From NCBI RefSeq assembly GCF_004005375.1, contig NZ_RZUF01000010.1, positions 80,388-144,387 on the forward strand: DNA of 64,000 nt, in the 5' to 3' direction. Source of the DNA: Rheinheimera sediminis. Lineage in GTDB: Bacteria; Pseudomonadota; Gammaproteobacteria; Enterobacterales; Alteromonadaceae. The notes under the pieces were generated by a model. The model was not told the DNA's origin, did no database searches, and saw nothing but the letters and a program-made list of their open reading frames with translations. Shown one piece after another: positions 63,189 through 64,000 of this stretch. The translations under genes were made by a program, and so were the position numbers. Each line of letters starts with the position of its first letter. Positions within the stretch are counted from its first letter, which is position 1.

Positions 63189-63392
63189 ATGCTTATTTTA
63201 ACGCGTCGTGTTGGTGAGACACTGATGATCGGTGATGAAGTCACGGTCACAGTTTTGGGTGTGAAAGGAAATCAGGTTCGTATCGGTGTCAATGCGCCAA
63301 AAGAAGTTTCAGTACACAGAGAAGAGATTTACATGCGGATACAAGCTGAAAAAGGCACCCCGGGTGACTTCAGCAGTGATGATGATCAATAA
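63189..63392 (+). CDS. csrA: Carbon storage regulator CsrA
   Basis: A 67-residue RNA-binding dimer that blocks or activates translation at GGA sites. It begins [16 protein letters not shown] and includes [10 protein letters not shown], whose Arg contacts RNA. Its tail is acidic. The ATG at 63189 has AAGGAG upstream; a longer open frame from 63156 would add residues the family lacks. It lies 115 bases after lysC and before the tRNA genes, as in relatives. CsrA commonly controls diguanylate cyclases, of which this window has two. Confidence 0.96.
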   Translation: MLILTRRVGETLMIGDEVTVTVLGVKGNQVRIGVNAPKEVSVHREEIYMRIQAEKGTPGDFSSDDDQ

Positions 63393-63503
63393 GTCTTACG
63401 TTTTACCTTTAGTAGAAGTTGTATATTTTTAAGCCTTTGTAGCGAATAATTAGTCGAATTGTTTAAAAGGTCAGCAAACGCGCTTTCCAGCTCCAAAAAT
63501 TGT

Positions 63504-63531
63504 TTGACTTATTTTCCTGAGACATTAATAT
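63504..63531 (+). promoter_or_regulatory. Promoter of the tRNA cluster
   Basis: TTGACT (63504-63509), a 16-base spacer and TAATAT (63526-63531) lie 20 bases before tRNA-Ser. The sequence after the -10 is GC-rich (CGCCGC), as in stringently controlled stable-RNA promoters. Confidence 0.7.
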
Positions 63532-63550
63532 ACACGCCGCAACGTAGCGC

Positions 63551-63640
63551 GGAGAAGTGGCCGAGTGGCTGAAGGCGCACCCCTGCTAAGGGTGTATAGG
63601 GGAAACTCTATCGAGGGTTCGAATCCCTCCTTCTCCGCCA
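63551..63640 (+). tRNA. tRNA-Ser (GCU)
   Basis: A 90-base type II tRNA with encoded CCA. Acceptor arm GGAGAAG pairs with CTTCTCC, the anticodon is GCT in CCTGCTAAG, a long variable arm is present, and the T-loop reads GTTCGAATC. Confidence 0.97.
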
Positions 63641-63657
63641 GTTGTACTGTTAAGATT

Positions 63658-63734
63658 GGATGCATAGCTCAGCTGGATAGAGTACTCGGCTACGAACCGA
63701 GCGGTCGGAGGTTCGAATCCTCCTGCGTCCACCA
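63658..63734 (+). tRNA. tRNA-Arg (ACG), copy 1
   Basis: A 77-base tRNA with encoded CCA. Acceptor arm GGATGCA pairs with TGCGTCC (one G-T pair), the anticodon is ACG in GGCTACGAACC, and the T-loop is GTTCGAATC. The ACG anticodon is normally edited to inosine by TadA. Confidence 0.97.
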
Positions 63735-63773
63735 CTTAACTGCAACGACGATGTGAAAAAGAAAGTACCAGAT

Positions 63774-63850
63774 GGATGCATAGCTCAGCTGGATAGAGTA
63801 CTCGGCTACGAACCGAGCGGTCGGAGGTTCGAATCCTCCTGCGTCCACCA
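63774..63850 (+). tRNA. tRNA-Arg (ACG), copy 2
   Basis: Identical in sequence to the first copy, 39 bases downstream. Probably one transcript with the two preceding tRNAs. Confidence 0.97.
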
Positions 63851-63855
63851 CAACT

Positions 63856-63880
63856 AAACCTGCTAAGTGCAGGTTTTTTT
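63856..63880 (+). terminator. Intrinsic terminator of the tRNA cluster
   Basis: AAACCTGC (63856-63863) pairs with GCAGGTTT (63869-63876) around a 5-base loop, and the stem runs into a block of seven Ts (63874-63880). Confidence 0.88.
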
Positions 63881-63899
63881 GTTTTTAGAATTCAACAAA

Positions 63900-64000
63900 A
63901 TAAAGCTCAGAGTGGACGTGAGGAGGTGAGATCCTCCGTCAGGTTCGACAAAATCGCCGGGAGCGATTTTCACTCGTACCATCCCTGATACTCGCCTTCG
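63900..64000. other. Hairpin-rich unassigned end region
   Basis: No gene is recognised. Two hairpins lie close together: GGAGG/CCTCC (63922-63926 with 63933-63937) and AAAATCGC/GCGATTTT (63950-63957 with 63963-63970). The window ends before the context is clear. Confidence 0.4.

Noticed and set aside
1..64000. CRISPR arrays, insertion sequences or prophage genes
   Set aside because: No regular spacer-repeat array, transposase, integrase or phage structural gene was seen. Repeats found are short intergenic types only.

Overview
The window looks like chromosomal DNA of an aquatic gammaproteobacterium of the Alteromonadales/Chromatiaceae type (Rheinheimera- or Alishewanella-like). This is inferred from the ERIC-type repeat, the SrmB/TrmN6 divergent pair, the recX-alaS-lysC-csrA-tRNA-Ser-tRNA-Arg order, the inosine kinase and DUF3545 genes, and the large TonB receptors. 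No 16S gene or phage module is present, so the genus is a guess.

Layout. (1) 1-5.0 kb: rdgC, then a divergent signalling module: an HK4-like sensor kinase on the minus strand facing a single-domain receiver, a CheC-like phosphatase and a PAS-GGDEF diguanylate cyclase on the plus strand. (2) 5.0-10.6 kb: the thr operon, with leader peptide and attenuator, thrA, thrB and thrC, followed by ung. (3) 10.7-21.9 kb: housekeeping genes: a DUF3545 small protein, tal-pgi, yaaA, gsk, a secreted CBM9/DUF5916 protein, srmB, trmN6 and a YcaQ-like glycosylase. (4) 21.9-53.1 kb: one contiguous pectin/galacturonate utilisation locus. (5) 53.1-58.7 kb: an HTH-membrane regulator, yqhA, an S46 dipeptidyl-peptidase and two membrane proteins. 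(6) 58.7-64 kb: recX, alaS, lysC, csrA, tRNA-Ser(GCU) and two identical tRNA-Arg(ACG) genes.

The pectin locus reads as a complete route. Secreted or surface enzymes (pectinesterase-acetylesterase fusion, DUF4861-GH105 lipoprotein, GH28 polygalacturonase, PL10 pectate lyase) de-esterify and cut pectin. Two TonB-dependent receptors would import oligomers, and a DctPQM TRAP transporter would import monomeric uronates. KduI and KduD handle the unsaturated lyase/GH105 product. UxaC, a UxuB-like reductase and UxaA convert galacturonate to KDG. KdgK and KdgA split KDG to pyruvate and glyceraldehyde-3-phosphate, and a GapN-like dehydrogenase oxidises the latter. Two regulators (IclR and LacI types) and a large propeller-GGDEF protein sit in the middle.

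The main discovery candidate is a palindromic LacI-type operator, consensus TGCCACCGGTGGCA. Six copies lie upstream of the locus's transcription units, and two of the promoter regions carry pairs with exactly the same 33-bp centre spacing. Other points of interest are the ERIC element in the TRAP leader, the propeller-GGDEF protein tying pectin to c-di-GMP, a reductase standing in for UxaB, the CheC-diguanylate cyclase module, and recX without recA next to it.
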